Assembly: GCA_001939145.1 (NCBI GenBank)
Contig: LSRX01000007.1
Span: forward strand, 1-64,000
Reading direction: 5' to 3'
Length of the DNA: 64,000 nucleotides
Source: Symbiodinium microadriaticum
Taxonomy: Eukaryota > Sar > Dinophyceae > Suessiales > Symbiodiniaceae
Below are positions 1-10,976 of this stretch, in pieces. The notes beneath the pieces were generated by a model. The model made no database searches, had not been told where the DNA came from, and saw only the letters and a list, made by a program, of their open reading frames with translations. The position numbers and the translations under genes are program-made. Within the stretch, counting starts at the first letter, position 1, and every line of letters begins with the position of its first letter.

Positions 1-22
1 TTCCTTCTTTAGGGTTTAGGGT

Positions 23-118
23 TTAGGGTTCATAACCACAGGCTCCCAAGCATCGATCTGGTAGAAAGTATGGGATTTCTGTGGTAGGTGGTCATAGTAT
101 GGTTTGGGTAAGTATCCG
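23..118. repeat. Dispersed repeat, copy A
   Basis: About 96 bp beginning in TTTAGGG motifs and ending at GGGTAAGTATCC, which resembles a 5' splice site. A second copy of roughly 80% identity, same orientation, lies at 1963-2059. The pair brackets the Gag-like fragment at 1240-1695. Either a decayed terminal repeat or an unrelated dispersed repeat. Confidence 0.6.
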
Positions 119-679
119 CCCCTCTAGCTACTTGTAGCTCTTATAATAAGACCCTTTGGCCTCGAGGTTCCTTCGAATTCTTATAAGCGGTCCTTAAGGC
201 AGGGTCTACATGGGCCTAGAGGTCTCGGCTTGAAGGTTCTTCTGCATACAGAACGGTTTTCTTTCAAGGGCTCCATGTCGGGCTATCCTTCACGGCTTTA
301 TAAACATTTCGGATAGTGAAGGGTTCTTTAAGCTATCTTCAGACTCTTTGAGAGTATGCGGCGTGTAAATTCATAGACCCACTCGACACCCCGTGCAGGC
401 CCGCAAAATCTACGTTGCACATTTTTGAAGCCTGCACGGGCCATCGCAGGGTTTATTTATTACAAAGTTATAATAATAGCTGTTGCTGCTTTGGGAGGTT
501 GGGGGTGTAGGCGTGAGTGTCACGGCACGTGGAGAGTCAGGTGACTTGGTAAATGAGGAATTTAGTTAGGAGGTAGGACAACTCAGCCCATCAGTCAGGC
601 CAGAAGTATTGCACTCTGCATATGGGTTTCTTGCTTACAAGCTTCGTTTATACTCAACTCCCAACCTCGCAACTCCCTC
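119..679. other. No gene seen
   Basis: Ordinary mixed-composition sequence. I see no convincing open frame, splice-bounded exon or repeat here. Confidence 0.5.
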
Positions 680-1132
680 ATGCACGGGTCCCTTCTCTCA
701 GAAATCATGGAGCGTTCTTTGATTCAGGTGTGCGGCGGGAGGACAGTGCAATGCTTCGCATGTTGGGTTGGACTATATGTAGGGGATGTGTATCTAACGC
801 GGTCAAAGTCCGGCCTTCGACGTCCCACCCCTGAAGGATACTACAAAAGACATGCTGTTTCGGGTCCGAGGTACGAGATAATTAGACCGAGAGTTGCGAA
901 GAAAATGGCCAATCAACAATCTCTATCCTGCCTCAAAGAGGTTGCTGTTTGGCTAGTACAGGCTTGGGTGAGCCAGCGCAAGACTTCAAGCGTAAATAGC
1001 TTCCAGCCTTTCGGGATATCCCCGACGGAATTGCGGAGAGTAAACAGGTTTCAGCCGGATTATTGCACAGACCTTAGCCTTAAGCTGCCATCATCTGTGT
1101 CGTCGAGAAGAGTCCTATCAGATGAATCTTGA
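680..1132 (+). CDS. Hypothetical ORF, 150 codons
   Basis: An ATG-started open frame of 150 codons, long for this window. The second half, rich in charged and polar residues, reads more like protein than the first half, which is rich in Cys, Gly and Arg. No motif or family is recognised. It lies between the two dispersed repeat copies and ahead of the antisense Gag-like fragment, so it may be retroelement debris or chance. A transcript or homologue would be needed to accept it. Confidence 0.25.
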   Translation: MHGSLLSEIMERSLIQVCGGRTVQCFACWVGLYVGDVYLTRSKSGLRRPTPEGYYKRHAVSGPRYEIIRPRVAKKMANQQSLSCLKEVAVWLVQAWVSQRKTSSVNSFQPFGISPTELRRVNRFQPDYCTDLSLKLPSSVSSRRVLSDES

Positions 1133-1239
1133 AATATAGATCTGGCAGGTTTAGGTAACGTATGCAAGTCGGGAAGCAAAAACTGCATTCAAGTCGGGGT
1201 GTCTGTGTAGGGGAGCACGTGCCATGCGGGCCGTCATGA

Positions 1240-1695
1240 TTAGAAAGGGATTTGGGGATATGTTACAAACACGCCCTTGTTGTCGGGCTTCTCTTTTCCT
1301 TTGCTCTTGCCACGGTCGCCTTTGCCCTTGCCTTTGTCACCCTTGTCGCCTTTGGTGTTCCTCTTCTCGTCAGCGATCTTCTGGCGGCAGTCCTCTTGGT
1401 AGTGGCCTGCCTTCCTGCAGTACCAGCAAACAAGCTTGGACTTGTGTTTGCTGACAGCCTCTTTGCCTTTTCCATTGTCGCCCTTCAGACCGCGCACGCC
1501 GCCACCAGGAAGCTCCACCATCCGGAGCTGCTCCTCGCAGACATGTCGTTCCAACTGCCTGTTTTGCCATGCAGTACCAGGTACTCTCTCGCTTGCACTG
1601 ACACGGCTTGCAGAAGGATCGCCGATCTGTCGGCGGCGTTCAAGCACAAGTCCGGAAACCGAACAAGTTTCTTGTCTCCCCCAGCCCAACAGCAC
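1240..1695 (-). CDS. Gag-like fragment with CCHC zinc knuckle
   Basis: A 151-codon frame. Residues 90-103 form a CX2CX4HX4C zinc knuckle (C90, C93, H98, C103), the nucleic-acid-binding motif of Gag in LTR retrotransposons and of some cellular RNA-binding proteins. It follows a Lys/Gly-rich segment and is itself followed by a basic tail of repeated Lys-Gly-Asp units. That order suits the C-terminus of a Ty1/copia-type Gag. No protease, integrase or reverse transcriptase frame follows, so the element is incomplete. Direct repeats of about 96 bp at 23-118 and 1963-2059 flank it. A cellular zinc-knuckle protein is the alternative. The motif is seen; the retroelement origin is inferred. Confidence 0.55.
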   Translation of the reverse strand: MLLGWGRQETCSVSGLVLERRRQIGDPSASRVSASERVPGTAWQNRQLERHVCEEQLRMVELPGGGVRGLKGDNGKGKEAVSKHKSKLVCWYCRKAGHYQEDCRQKIADEKRNTKGDKGDKGKGKGDRGKSKGKEKPDNKGVFVTYPQIPF

Positions 1696-1751
1696 GATGG
1701 GTTATGGCCTATTTTTTGATGGGTAGGCTAAGCAAGCCACCGGTATCCCCT

Positions 1752-1828
1752 AAACTCTGAGCCTGAAAACTTGATCCCTAAACCCCTAACCTTAAACCCT
1801 AAACCCTTAAAGCCCTAAACCCTGAATT
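1752..1828. repeat. Telomere-type motif run (CCCTAAA, degenerate)
   Basis: Several imperfect CCCTAAA units on the + strand. It is one of many short interstitial telomere-like runs in the window and not a chromosome end. Confidence 0.7.
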
Positions 1829-1962
1829 TTCAGACATTGCATCAGCGGGCCTTCTGGGTTCGTATTTCGGTTCGGGATTCCGTGAAGTCTTCTTCAACAC
1901 CCATGGCGTAGAGTTTTAAGGTTTAGGTGGGGCTCTTATACGTTAAAGCATACGGTTTAGCG

Positions 1963-2059
1963 GTTTAGGGTTCATAACCACAGGGTCCTAAGTATCCATC
2001 TGGTAGAAGCTAGGGTTTCTATAATAGGATTTCATGTTATGCTTTGGGTAAGTATCCCC
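1963..2059. repeat. Dispersed repeat, copy B
   Basis: Second copy of the repeat at 23-118, same orientation, with scattered substitutions and the same TTTGGGTAAGTATCC end. Confidence 0.6.
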
Positions 2060-2180
2060 CATATAGGCAGTTAGGACCCCTTCGGATATACATTCTACTA
2101 ACCAGAATTATCTTCGGACACTCTGCTGGCCTTTGCCTTCGGACCCCCCTTAAAATTTAAAAAGGGCAGGCAAGAAATAA

Positions 2181-2296
2181 TCTCTGCATAGAATGCAGGG
2201 TGTGGTCAGGGTGCAGTGTTCAGGCAAGAGTTTACGATTTATCGGAGAGGCCTCAAACTCGTTGCACCCTGACTACACTCTGCAGTCTATGCAGAA
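2181..2296. mobile_element. Foldback element, about 116 bp
   Basis: Arms of about 33 bp (2182-2215 and 2263-2295) are inverted copies with few mismatches; both contain TCAGGGTGCA or its complement. The loop is about 47 bp. Size and structure suit a MITE or introner-like element. No coding capacity. Confidence 0.55.
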
Positions 2297-2635
2297 CCGC
2301 AAACCCAAATGCCCAGTCCTAAATGGAGTTAACCCCTGCCCCCCCCCCTCTAGATTATTTAAAGCCTCTAAGCCTCTAAGCCTATAGCCAGCCCACCCCA
2401 ACTGCCGCACATAGCCCTGAATCCAATTCTGTGGCCCAGACCGGCCCACGCACCAAAGGCTGCCACCACCAGAAGCAGCCTGAAAGACTCAAGGACCAGG
2501 GCTTAGTGCTGGTTTGAGCATAGGGCCTGCAACATGTCGCGTTTATTCAATGCTTACGTAGCCTTCTCGGGCTCTTCGAAAGACACCGCCGTGTTATAGT
2601 CTATAGGTTTGCTTGTAGGGCGCATGCTCGAAAGT

Positions 2636-2802
2636 GCTGGGAGGGGAGGGGAGGGGAAGGAGGGACAAAGAAAAGTCGTCCATGCCCGAGACAGAGAGTG
2701 TAAGCCCCATGTCAGCCGGTAGTGCTAAAATGCAAACTTGAATTANGGAGGGGGAAGGGGAAGGGGAAGGGGAAGGGGAAGGGGAGGAGGGGAGAGGAAG
2801 AC
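2636..2802. repeat. Purine-rich low-complexity tract with an N at 2746
   Basis: GGGGAA/GGGGAGG-type repeats on both sides of a single undetermined base at 2746. The N probably marks a contig join across low-complexity DNA, so the tract length is unreliable. Confidence 0.7.
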
Positions 2803-2849
2803 GAAGACTGGAAGCGCAGCAACTGACCGGTTGTTTGTTGTTGCGACAG

Positions 2850-2930
2850 GTTCTCAAGCCCTTTACAACCGCAAGTTGGATTGAGGACTTCCTTGCCAGC
2901 CTTGAGCGCGGCATCCCGGCGGGCTTGTAA
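2850..2930 (+). CDS. Candidate terminal exon, 26 codons plus stop
   Basis: A T-rich tract and GCGACAG acceptor precede a frame beginning GTT and running 26 codons to TAA. It encodes a short amphipathic C-terminus including SWIEDFLASLERG. The composition is protein-like and the acceptor obeys the AG-before-G rule seen in the main gene of this window. No upstream exon was identified and no family is recognised. Confidence 0.4.
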   Translation, partial: VLKPFTTASWIEDFLASLERGIPAGL

Positions 2931-3028
2931 AGCATGGCAAAGCTTTGGTGACTCCTGAAGGGCCCCAACCTTAAAGCCCTAACGGTATACAATTCCTGAG
3001 ACCCATTAAGATGCGAGCCGGTGATCCA

Positions 3029-3316
3029 CTAGACCGGACCATCTTGGTGTTCGGCAGTGCAAAGTTGTGTCCGATCCATATGACTGGAGCTTGCCGCGTA
3101 ACCAGATAGACCATCCAAAAATTGGGGGAAAATCATCGACTGCAATCCTAGATCGACATTTCCGATCCTCTGGCCCCACATGACCATTGCAGAAGAGCCG
3201 AAACCCCCTTGAAGTAGCCTACAACGTCCATGTTGCTTCGACTGCTCAGCTCCAGCCGACGCCTTTGAGCCAAAGCAGTTGCAAGCTTGCTTGCAGCTTG
3301 ACTTTGATACCCCCAC
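3029..3316 (-). CDS. Hypothetical ORF, 95 codons
   Basis: An open minus-strand frame rich in Ser, Gly, Gln and Cys with no recognisable motif. Other frames here are also fairly open, so coding status is uncertain. Confidence 0.22.
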   Translation of the reverse strand: MGVSKSSCKQACNCFGSKASAGAEQSKQHGRCRLLQGGFGSSAMVMWGQRIGNVDLGLQSMIFPQFLDGLSGYAASSSHMDRTQLCTAEHQDGPV

Positions 3317-3430
3317 TACACCTCGAAACCCCAGCCCACCCTAAACCCTAAGCTGGCCTAGACCCCTGAAAAGAACGCTGCAACTCCTGTACCCCTACCT
3401 ACCACCCAGGGCAAGAGTGTCAACGAGACT

Positions 3431-3910
3431 GTGCAACCAGAAAACATCAGGTTGGCTATGGTCCAGTGCTCCGGGGATGCGCACAAGACAAGACCTATGG
3501 CTTATATCTACTTGGCCACCCAGCTTTGTCGTTGCGAAATGCCGTTCTACATTGACTCACTGCTGCACGAAACCCAAGACGAATCCCGACGACTACTCAG
3601 ACTCCGCAATCAAACCACTAAGGCTTCGGCTACAGCTTTTACATGTCCAACCGCACACTCAACAACAATTCATTACCCTAAGTTAAAAAGGTTATACAGA
3701 ACTCCAAAACTTTTGAAGCTCTCCATCGGCCATCTCGGTCGGGTTTGGGGTTGCCCCGCCGGATTTTTTTCGTCCAGGCGACCGATCCGTGCTGGGCAAA
3801 GCACCCTTTGTTGCCCTTGTTGGGCATGCGTCGACGTGAAGGTCGGCTCATGCTCTAGATCCTCTTTTTCTGCAACCCGGAGCCGGTACAGACGAAGGAA
3901 TACTCGCTGA
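3431..3910 (+). CDS. Hypothetical ORF, 159 codons
   Basis: One of the longer open frames in the window. The first 85 or so residues have mixed, protein-like composition; the C-terminal part is Arg/Ser/Cys-rich and less convincing. An in-frame AG acceptor lies just upstream near 3408. A second + frame is also open at the start, so the frame choice is not secure. No family recognised. Confidence 0.28.
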   Translation: MQPENIRLAMVQCSGDAHKTRPMAYIYLATQLCRCEMPFYIDSLLHETQDESRRLLRLRNQTTKASATAFTCPTAHSTTIHYPKLKRLYRTPKLLKLSIGHLGRVWGCPAGFFSSRRPIRAGQSTLCCPCWACVDVKVGSCSRSSFSATRSRYRRRNTR

Positions 3911-4339
3911 AGAAGCCACCGGACCCTGCGTCTGCTTTTTTTTCTGTTTTAATCACGACCTCTGCAATCAGGCTCCTACATCAGCAGACTTCCCTCCCCA
4001 AAATACTCATGCACACTTTGGTGTTGGGTATTTCGGTACCAGAACCGGTGGGCCTAAGCAGAGCCCTAGCTCATCCACTTCTTGCAGAGGTTTGGATTCG
4101 GGCCGACTGTACATCAGCCAGTGCATGCCTGCCTTTCGATGCAGAGGGCCCAAGCGAGTGCTGTGCTGAGTAGGTCCCCTAGCTGCTCAGCCATAGGGTG
4201 CCATGCCAGCTTGAGATGCAGCATCACTCGTGGCAGCTGCGGTTCAGTCGCTGCCGTTGCAGCTGCGCCGGTATCAGCGTGGCTGGCACCGCAGCGGCCA
4301 CTCAGTATCGACGACCTCGGGTGATTGAGTGATTGAGCC

Positions 4340-4859
4340 CGCTCCTGCTGATATGGACGTCAGTGATAGGGAGGAGGCCCGGCGGGAGGCCATCAAGGCC
4401 AAACGTCGGCGAAACGCCAGCTCAAGAGAGCAGCTAGGGCAGCGGCTGCATCTGTCAAGCGGAAGAAGGACTCCTGCACACACAGGCGGTTGCTGGCAGT
4501 AGTGAATCGGAGGAGCCGAAGCACACCACGCAGGGACCAGGCCAGGGGACGCTGAGACGGCTGCAGGTGATGCCAGGCCCCCAAGGAGGAGCAAGGCGCC
4601 GTGCAAGAGACACTGTGGGGTCCCGATTCAGGCGGACGCCACCTACATTGAGGACGCCAGCGTGGACAGCGACAGTGCCGTTTCCGGCATCACCATCTGC
4701 ACTGAGTCCGAGGGAGGGACGTCGCCTTCTATGAAGAATCTGAAGATTGGGCGTAGCGAAGCTCTGAGACGGTGGGAGGATCACAGGCTGAAGCGAGGGG
4801 GCGAGGTGGACGTCATGAGGTTTCGGACATGGATGCTCTCTTTTCTCCAATGCACTTGA
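4340..4859 (+). pseudogene. Frameshifted ORF, unknown family
   Basis: Protein-like sequence runs along the + strand but changes frame at least twice: a Glu/Arg/Lys-rich start near 4350, basic segments in the middle, then a frame from about 4566 that stays open to a stop at 4857 and includes KAPCKRHCGVPIQ and a Ser/Asp-rich stretch. No frame stays open throughout. The 3' end grades straight into the minisatellite at 4808-5180, whose unit is built from the last codons. This looks like a decayed gene or transposon ORF; introns are a less likely explanation of the frame changes. Confidence 0.4.
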
Positions 4860-5180
4860 CCATGGACGTCATTAGGTTTTTGGACATGGATGCTCTCTTT
4901 TCTCAAATGCACTAGACCATGGACGTCATTAGGTTTTGGACATGGATGCTTTCTTTTCTCGAGTTCACTAGACCATGGACGTCATTAGGTTTGGGACATG
5001 GATGCTCTCTTTTCTCCAATGCACTAGACCATGGACGTCATTTTTTTGGACATGGATGCTCTCTTTTCTCAAGTTCACTAGACCATGGACGTCATTAGGT
5101 TTGGGACATGGATGCTCTCTTTTCTCCAATGCACTAGACCATGGACGTCATTAGGTTTTGGACATGGATGCTCTCTTTTC
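4808..5180. repeat. Minisatellite, unit about 57 bp, about 6-7 copies
   Basis: Head-to-tail copies containing CATGGACGTCATTAGGTTT, GGACATGGATGCTCTCTTTT and GCACTAGAC. One copy near 5040 has a deletion and T-run. The first unit lies inside the end of the upstream frame, showing where the array grew from. Confidence 0.9.
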
Positions 5181-5299
5181 CAAGGATTTGGATGAACATG
5201 ATGATCAAAATTCGGCAAAAAAACTTTGATTCTGATCGCTAGGTTTTGGGCACGAAAATCGAGACTTCAAAAAACAGCAAAAAATCAAAAAAATCTGAA

Positions 5300-5603
5300 G
5301 GACAAGTGCTGTAAATGCCAGCATGTTTGGGTGCGAGATTGATGAAAAATTTTCGAAAATGTACAAAAAATACACACGATACCAGGAACAGTTGCCACTT
5401 GCGAAAACTACGGAAGAAAAGTGCTGTAAATACCAGCATTTCCGACCACAAAAAAGCCCAAAAATAAGAGGTCTGGGCGTCGCACCGGGGGGGGGGGGAC
5501 GCCCTACTCCTACTACTCCTACTCCTACTACTCCTACTCCTACTCCTACTCCTACTCCTACTACTACTACTACTACTACTACTACTAATACTACTACTAC
5601 TAC
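5300..5603. repeat. Short duplication plus CTACTC/CTA microsatellite
   Basis: A segment containing GTGCTGTAAAT and CCAGCAT occurs at about 5308-5325 and again about 116 bp later. A G-run (5487-5498) and a CTACTC/CTA array (5504-5603) follow. Apparent Thr-Pro or Ser-rich frames across the array are products of the repeat. Confidence 0.8.
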
Positions 5604-6127
5604 CTTCCGATGTAGAGTTTGTGTAGACTTTGTATTGAAGCTTTGAGGCTAGTGGTAGCGGCTCCGATGTCGCAGTCGTTCGATGGCTCTGCATGACCCG
5701 ACCTTACCAAGAAAAAAACACGTAGTCAGCCGGGAGAGCTGAGAGCATGAAGCGTCGGTTAGGGTTTAGATAGGGTTTAGCGATAATACCGGGTCCATTT
5801 GCGGAGATGCCATCGACAAAGAGTGCTTCAAAATCCATATGCACTGAAACCTGCATGACTGTCACCTCCGTTTAGCGGCTATTCCAGATACTCTTAACCC
5901 GTGCGCATGACTTGGTCAGGTCATCTGCTCATTCACGCACTCCTCACTTCTCATTACAAGCACAAACACAAGCAGCTGAATATAACCAGACATATGCCTC
6001 GCACGCACGTATAGTTTTACATATCTTTATACCAAGATAACTCATCTGGGTTCGATATACCAGTGTTTCTCCTTCTGTCCTCGTGTATACATATACATAT
6101 GTATGTAAGTATATATACATACATACA

Positions 6128-6158
<31 letters not shown>

Positions 6159-7519
6159 GTATACGTATAAAACAGGTAGACAGGTAGATCAACTGCTGGA
6201 GACAGTTTTAAGATATGATCTATCATAGCATCATATTATATCTTCTAATAATATCTGAAACCTTTAATATGGCATATAGAAGTATGATGCTTTTTAAGAG
6301 AACAGAAAGACAGGAACACAATAAAACACAATCATTTACGTTAACACATTATAATAGACTACGAATGTGCTTACAACAGACTGTAATGTGCCATAAAGGC
6401 TAGACTTTGATATCTAGTGGTTTATTATGCTATACTATAACATAGTACTTACATAGAGCAATATAGTGTATGTATGTATGTATGTATGTATGTATGTCTG
6501 TATATATATATATGTATTGAAACACGATATAATATGATACAACCTACCCAAATCTTACCCGTAGGAGCAAAGTATTCGAGGCGTGTCTACATGACTTGTT
6601 TGGAAGCATACGGAACGATAGCTTCAGACTGACTTCGAAGCGCTCATCCGCTCGGATCGGTTTGCCCCTTTGCACCCAGAGACTCCGTGAGCCTTCAGCC
6701 TTCGAACTTTGCAATGGTTTAGGGTGTAGGATTTAAGGATTCTATTGGGGGCTTTAGAGTTTCTTCGGGATCCTTAACCGCAGAACTAAAGCTTATGACA
6801 CGTAACGCATGCACGCAAACCCTGAACCCTATGGATATAAGCCCTGTACGCTCTGTGTGTACCTACACAGATATGAATAAATGAATGTCTCCCTGTCTCT
6901 CGCGCTCTCTCTCTCTCTCTGTTTATGTGTGTGTGTGTGTAACTGTGTGTACGTATATACATAAATATGTAGGTTCCACGTATACAGCATTTATGTAAAC
7001 ATAGTATACGAAAGTCTCTGGGCAAGACGAATCAGCGGAAAGACATCGGTCCATCACTGAATGGGTCGCAGCTTGGCTTCCTCCAACCCTTCTCTTTATA
7101 GGATCTACCTTAAACTACCAAAGCCTACTTTTGTGTAGGTTCCGCTTATCAACCCAAATATGGGGTAAGTAGGCACCCTGCAGACACGTAGGTTTTGGTA
7201 CGTTTTGGTAGGTTAAGGTAGGCCTTTATGTTAGCCTGGAAATGTCTTTCTCTTGAGGCCTAATACTCTCATGTAGGATTGCTCATCAGGCTTAAGGCAT
7301 ACAGTGTACATGCACCAGGCTTTGTTTGGTTGTATGCCGGGTCGTATTTTCCGGCTCTATGAAGTTTTATGTTTTTAGCGTCTCCGCGACTTCACATTTT
7401 TAACTTTAGACACCCTAAGCCCTATACCCTGAAATCATGACCTTGTATCGTAGCACCTATCCGGAGGGTTTAGGGTTTCCTTTCCCTCCTACCGAGCAAG
7501 GACGAGCCCGCGGGCAGGT
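5604..7519. other. Non-coding: microsatellites and telomere-like motifs
   Basis: No convincing gene. Contains CATA repeats (about 6113-6157), GTAT repeats (about 6468-6500), CT/GT repeats (about 6900-6945) and scattered TTTAGGG motifs. Confidence 0.6.
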
Positions 7520-7631
7520 TTAGGGTTCAGGGGTTTGGGGGGGTAGAGCCCACCACCTGAGGTGGGCCAGGATCAGTGCTCCTTGCATCCGGGACGCTAC
7601 GGGTGTAGATTCGCATTGGGGCCTTGAGAGT

Positions 7632-8948
7632 TTAGGATTCAAGGTTTGCGGTAGGCAGCCGGGCTCTACTATAACTCGCGGGACCTCTGCTTGACATAAC
7701 AATATGCCCCAAGCTTGCTCTAACCAGGATCAGGACATCTGTGCTTAATCGCCTCACCCGGAATCCGGGATCAGTGACCCCTAAACCATAAACCCAAAAG
7801 GTGCCGGAGGAGAACCCAGGCTTCTTTTCAAATGGGTCGAGACGCGCGTAGTTTCCGCAGGCGTCCCATGTTTGGCCTTTGCAGCCTTCGGGTGGCCTTA
7901 TTGGCAAAGCCCTAAGAGAGTACGGCTCTGAATCCGTTTACCTGCAAGCCAAAAAGCTGAGTTTAGGAAGCTTAGGGTAAAGGGCTTTGGGGGATAAGCC
8001 CCGGGGTCTCTAGTGGGCAAACACCGACTTCCCAAGGAGAGCCCAGGTGCACTGTACACTGTACATCACTGATGTCGTTGCAGGAACCCTCAACCCGAAA
8101 GCCATATTCTTCTTACCAGCAAACAGGTCCATCTGATCAATCGTGCGGCAGAGCATCCATTTCTAGCATCAGCATAGAAACACTCCGAAGTGTACAGACG
8201 CCCAGTGTACTTAAGGTATCCAAGAACAGGCACCATGGAAACCACGGGCAAACCCTGAGCGCTCTTGGGGGTGCTAGGAATGAACGGTATGTTATTGAGT
8301 GGCAAGAGGCTTGTTCGGTCCGTCCAGCGCCCAAGACGCCGTAATTGAGGAACATTCTCCTAAAGTCAAAGACTTGGCCCCACTATGTTTTGTTCCATCT
8401 CATAAAGCCGATGATGAAGCCTTTCAGCACTTATTCTTATAGCCCCTCTAGAAGTAGATGAAACCCGAGGAAGGGGTATTGATCTTCCTTGGTCCGTAGG
8501 CTTTACCCGTTTATTATTGTGAGGTATACAGTATACTGGCACCTTGACGACCAACACCCCAAATCCTGACGCCTTCAGAGCTTTGAAACGGATCGGCGTC
8601 AGATCTGACTTTTGTTTCCACACTTGCAACAGCATGGATAAGCGCACAGGGTTCAGGATCAGCTTAGGGTTTACAGGGTTTTATAAGGGTGTAGGGTTCG
8701 TAGGCTTTACCAAATGGGCCAGCCGAACATTCAGGCTGACGGCAATAAGAAGCCGCCGAACAGGGTCGGATGTCAGGCACAAGTAGCAGGCCAAACTCTA
8801 AACTCGACCTTTGGCACCACCACCTCAGACCTTTCTCGGAGGTTTCGGTTGTATACCCTGCATGTACGGAGTGACAACCTACTATGCTTTTGGAAAGCTT
8901 CAGTGGAGCTCTAAACTCCACACACCAAACTAGCGACGCAACCACCAA
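7632..8948 (-). CDS. Cluster of four minus-strand ORFs, candidate multi-exon gene
   Basis: Four consecutive open minus-strand frames, 8948-8664, 8647-8366, 8305-8090 and 7907-7632, follow each other with short gaps. Each is 71-94 codons with mixed, protein-like composition; the 8647-8366 and 7907-7632 frames read best. They could be exons of one gene or a row of weak frames. A + strand frame at 8072-8344 overlaps the third and competes with it. Splice junctions could not be fixed and no domain is recognised. Confidence 0.32.
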
Positions 8949-9079
8949 ACCCTAAACCCGCGTCCTTTACCCACAGTCAGTACAGGCTACAGACATCCGC
9001 TGTCGACAGGACTGCTTCTTAGCTCCGCCTCCTGTCTGCCAAATGCATGACAAACTCAGCGGTGGACCGGGTTACCCAG

Positions 9080-10030
9080 AAGTCCTGCCATGGTATTATT
9101 GTATTACATTGGAACACCGGCTTTGATATGTCATTATACTATGTTAGTTTGAATTACAATAAGTGACATGTTGCGCCATGTCATCTTTGCATGTTTTATT
9201 ATACTATGGTATACCCTATCTTATACACCATAACAAGCGATATGATTTTTTGTTATAGTATATTATACCACATTACGTGATATTCGGACAGTTTAGAATT
9301 CACAGTGCTATGTGATGTTGTGTGGCATCATACTACGTTTCTTTTCTGTATATATCACTACAGTATATTATCATGTAGTATCTTATACTACATTGTATCA
9401 GAGCAGATCTTTATCATACATTTTGTTACAGATATCATGTTATGCTATGTTTTGCAAGAGTCCATACATTCGGTTCTGTTGTGCTAGGTGTATATATATA
9501 TATATAGATATGTAATATAACATAAATGTGGAATACCACATAGTATCACGATGTAAAAAGGTAGTATGACATGATGCTTACAGTACTATATTTTGTTATA
9601 GTTTGTGCTATATTCTGGTATAGTACAAGGACTTATGTTATATTGTGGCATGTTAAGTTATGTTGCGTCATGTTACAGTAGGATGCACTATGCTATGTGA
9701 ACTGAATTACGGTACAGTGGATTATGTATCGTCTTACAGATCATTGTTTGATATTGTGTTCTGTTATGTTTGCTCTGTTCTGCTATTTCATATGATATTG
9801 GTTTAGTCTCTATTGTCTTGTATTACACCCTAGAGTATATTGCATTATACTATGCGAAAATATCGAATAGCCCACCGTTTTACCAAACACAGTTGTATTA
9901 CATTAGTTGATGCATTATGCTGCCTTAAAGGACAACCTACTGAACCTAAACAATCGGCTCTGTTCTGTTATTTTCTTGTAGAATAGGGTCGATTGTACAA
10001 GATTACGAAATGTTAGTTTACAGTAAGCTA
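9080..10030. other. AT-rich block without genes
   Basis: Roughly 950 bp of strongly AT-rich sequence with degenerate TATACTATGTTATG-like words. No frame reads like protein. Confidence 0.65.
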
Positions 10031-10034
10031 TCTC

Positions 10035-10265
10035 TCCATCTATCTATATCTATATCTATATCTATATCTATATCTATAGCTATAGCTATAGCTATAGCTA
10101 TAGCTATAGCTATAGCTATAGCTATGTGTATATGTACAGTTTGTAATATTTTCAAGCGCAGGGACAGTCGAGTTCAAATCGGCATCTAGGGATTGGGCAG
10201 GCGGAACATGGTCGTGACCCTTNAGCTATAGCTATAGCTATAGCTATAGCTATAGCTATATCTAT
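10035..10265. repeat. TATCTA/TAGCTA microsatellite in two blocks
   Basis: Hexanucleotide arrays at about 10035-10125 and again directly after the N at 10223. Confidence 0.85.
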
Positions 10266-10368
10266 ATATATGTGTATATGTACAGTTTGTAATATTTTCA
10301 AGCGCAGGGACAGTCGAGTTCAAATCGGCATCTAGGGATTGGGCAGGCGGAACATGGTCGTGACCCTT
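10125..10368. other. Perfect 98-bp duplication around an N, probable assembly artefact
   Basis: Positions 10125-10222 and 10271-10368 are identical. The N at 10223 sits at the end of the first copy, and the hexanucleotide array also restarts after it. This is what an unmerged contig overlap produces. Confidence 0.75.
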
Positions 10369-10475
10369 CCTTTCAGGAAGGCTGGCGAGGGAGAAAGGCT
10401 TCTGGCCATGCGACGTCGAGCAAGGATCGTTACAGGGTTGTAGAGGGTGTTGCGCGCAGCGTTACGGGCCCAGTC

Positions 10476-10694
10476 GTGCAAGGCCAATCAAATTCTAAGG
10501 GCCGAAGTCCGTATAACTCGGCTCCCAAAGAGGCACCTAGGTTTATAGTAGGGCTTGTAGGATCTATAGGGACCAGTACTATAACTCTAAGCCCTGGACA
10601 CCTAGCTGAGAATCAACGCTGGAGGACCTCGGACCCTCAGGTCACCCTCAATTCGGCCAGACCGGGAAACGCGGGTTTGTCGCATGGTCCCTAA
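10476..10694 (+). CDS. Hypothetical ORF, 72 codons
   Basis: Open + frame with mixed composition just after the suspected assembly artefact. No motif or family recognised. Confidence 0.25.
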   Translation: MQGQSNSKGRSPYNSAPKEAPRFIVGLVGSIGTSTITLSPGHLAENQRWRTSDPQVTLNSARPGNAGLSHGP

Positions 10695-10887
10695 GTTTCT
10701 ATCTATCCTGCTTTCTGCCTTTCTGTATGTGTATATGTATAATTATGAAGGTGTGCATTTATTTATATATATATATATCTCTGTGTGTGTACGTATGTAT
10801 ATATATATATATATACATGATATCCCAGTTCTCGGCTCGCCGACACCCCCCCCACCACCTTTTGATCTAACAATCTTTTTGCAACAG

Positions 10888-10976
10888 GCTTCCCACTTCG
10901 CCCGGAGTTGGAGCAAGCAGCCCTAGCAGCTTCACTGCGGAGCCAGCTTTCGCATCCGCCGATCAACGGCATCTGA
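10888..10976 (+). CDS. Candidate terminal exon, partly duplicated at 25985
   Basis: CTTTTTGCAACAG forms a pyrimidine tract and acceptor; the exon starts GC (phase 1) and runs 28 codons to TGA at 10974-10976. It encodes an amphipathic helix-like C-terminus containing LRPELEQAALAAS. The acceptor region and first 38 or so exon bases recur almost exactly at 25985-26034. The upstream exon is not identified. The frame is unbroken and alternative frames are worse. Confidence 0.45.

Noticed and set aside
1-40. TTTAGGG at the left edge as a chromosome end
   Set aside because: Only three units, and similar runs occur throughout the window.
5239-5694. Ser/Arg-rich minus frame and Thr/Pro-rich plus frame
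   Set aside because: Both are translations of the CTACTC/CTA microsatellite.
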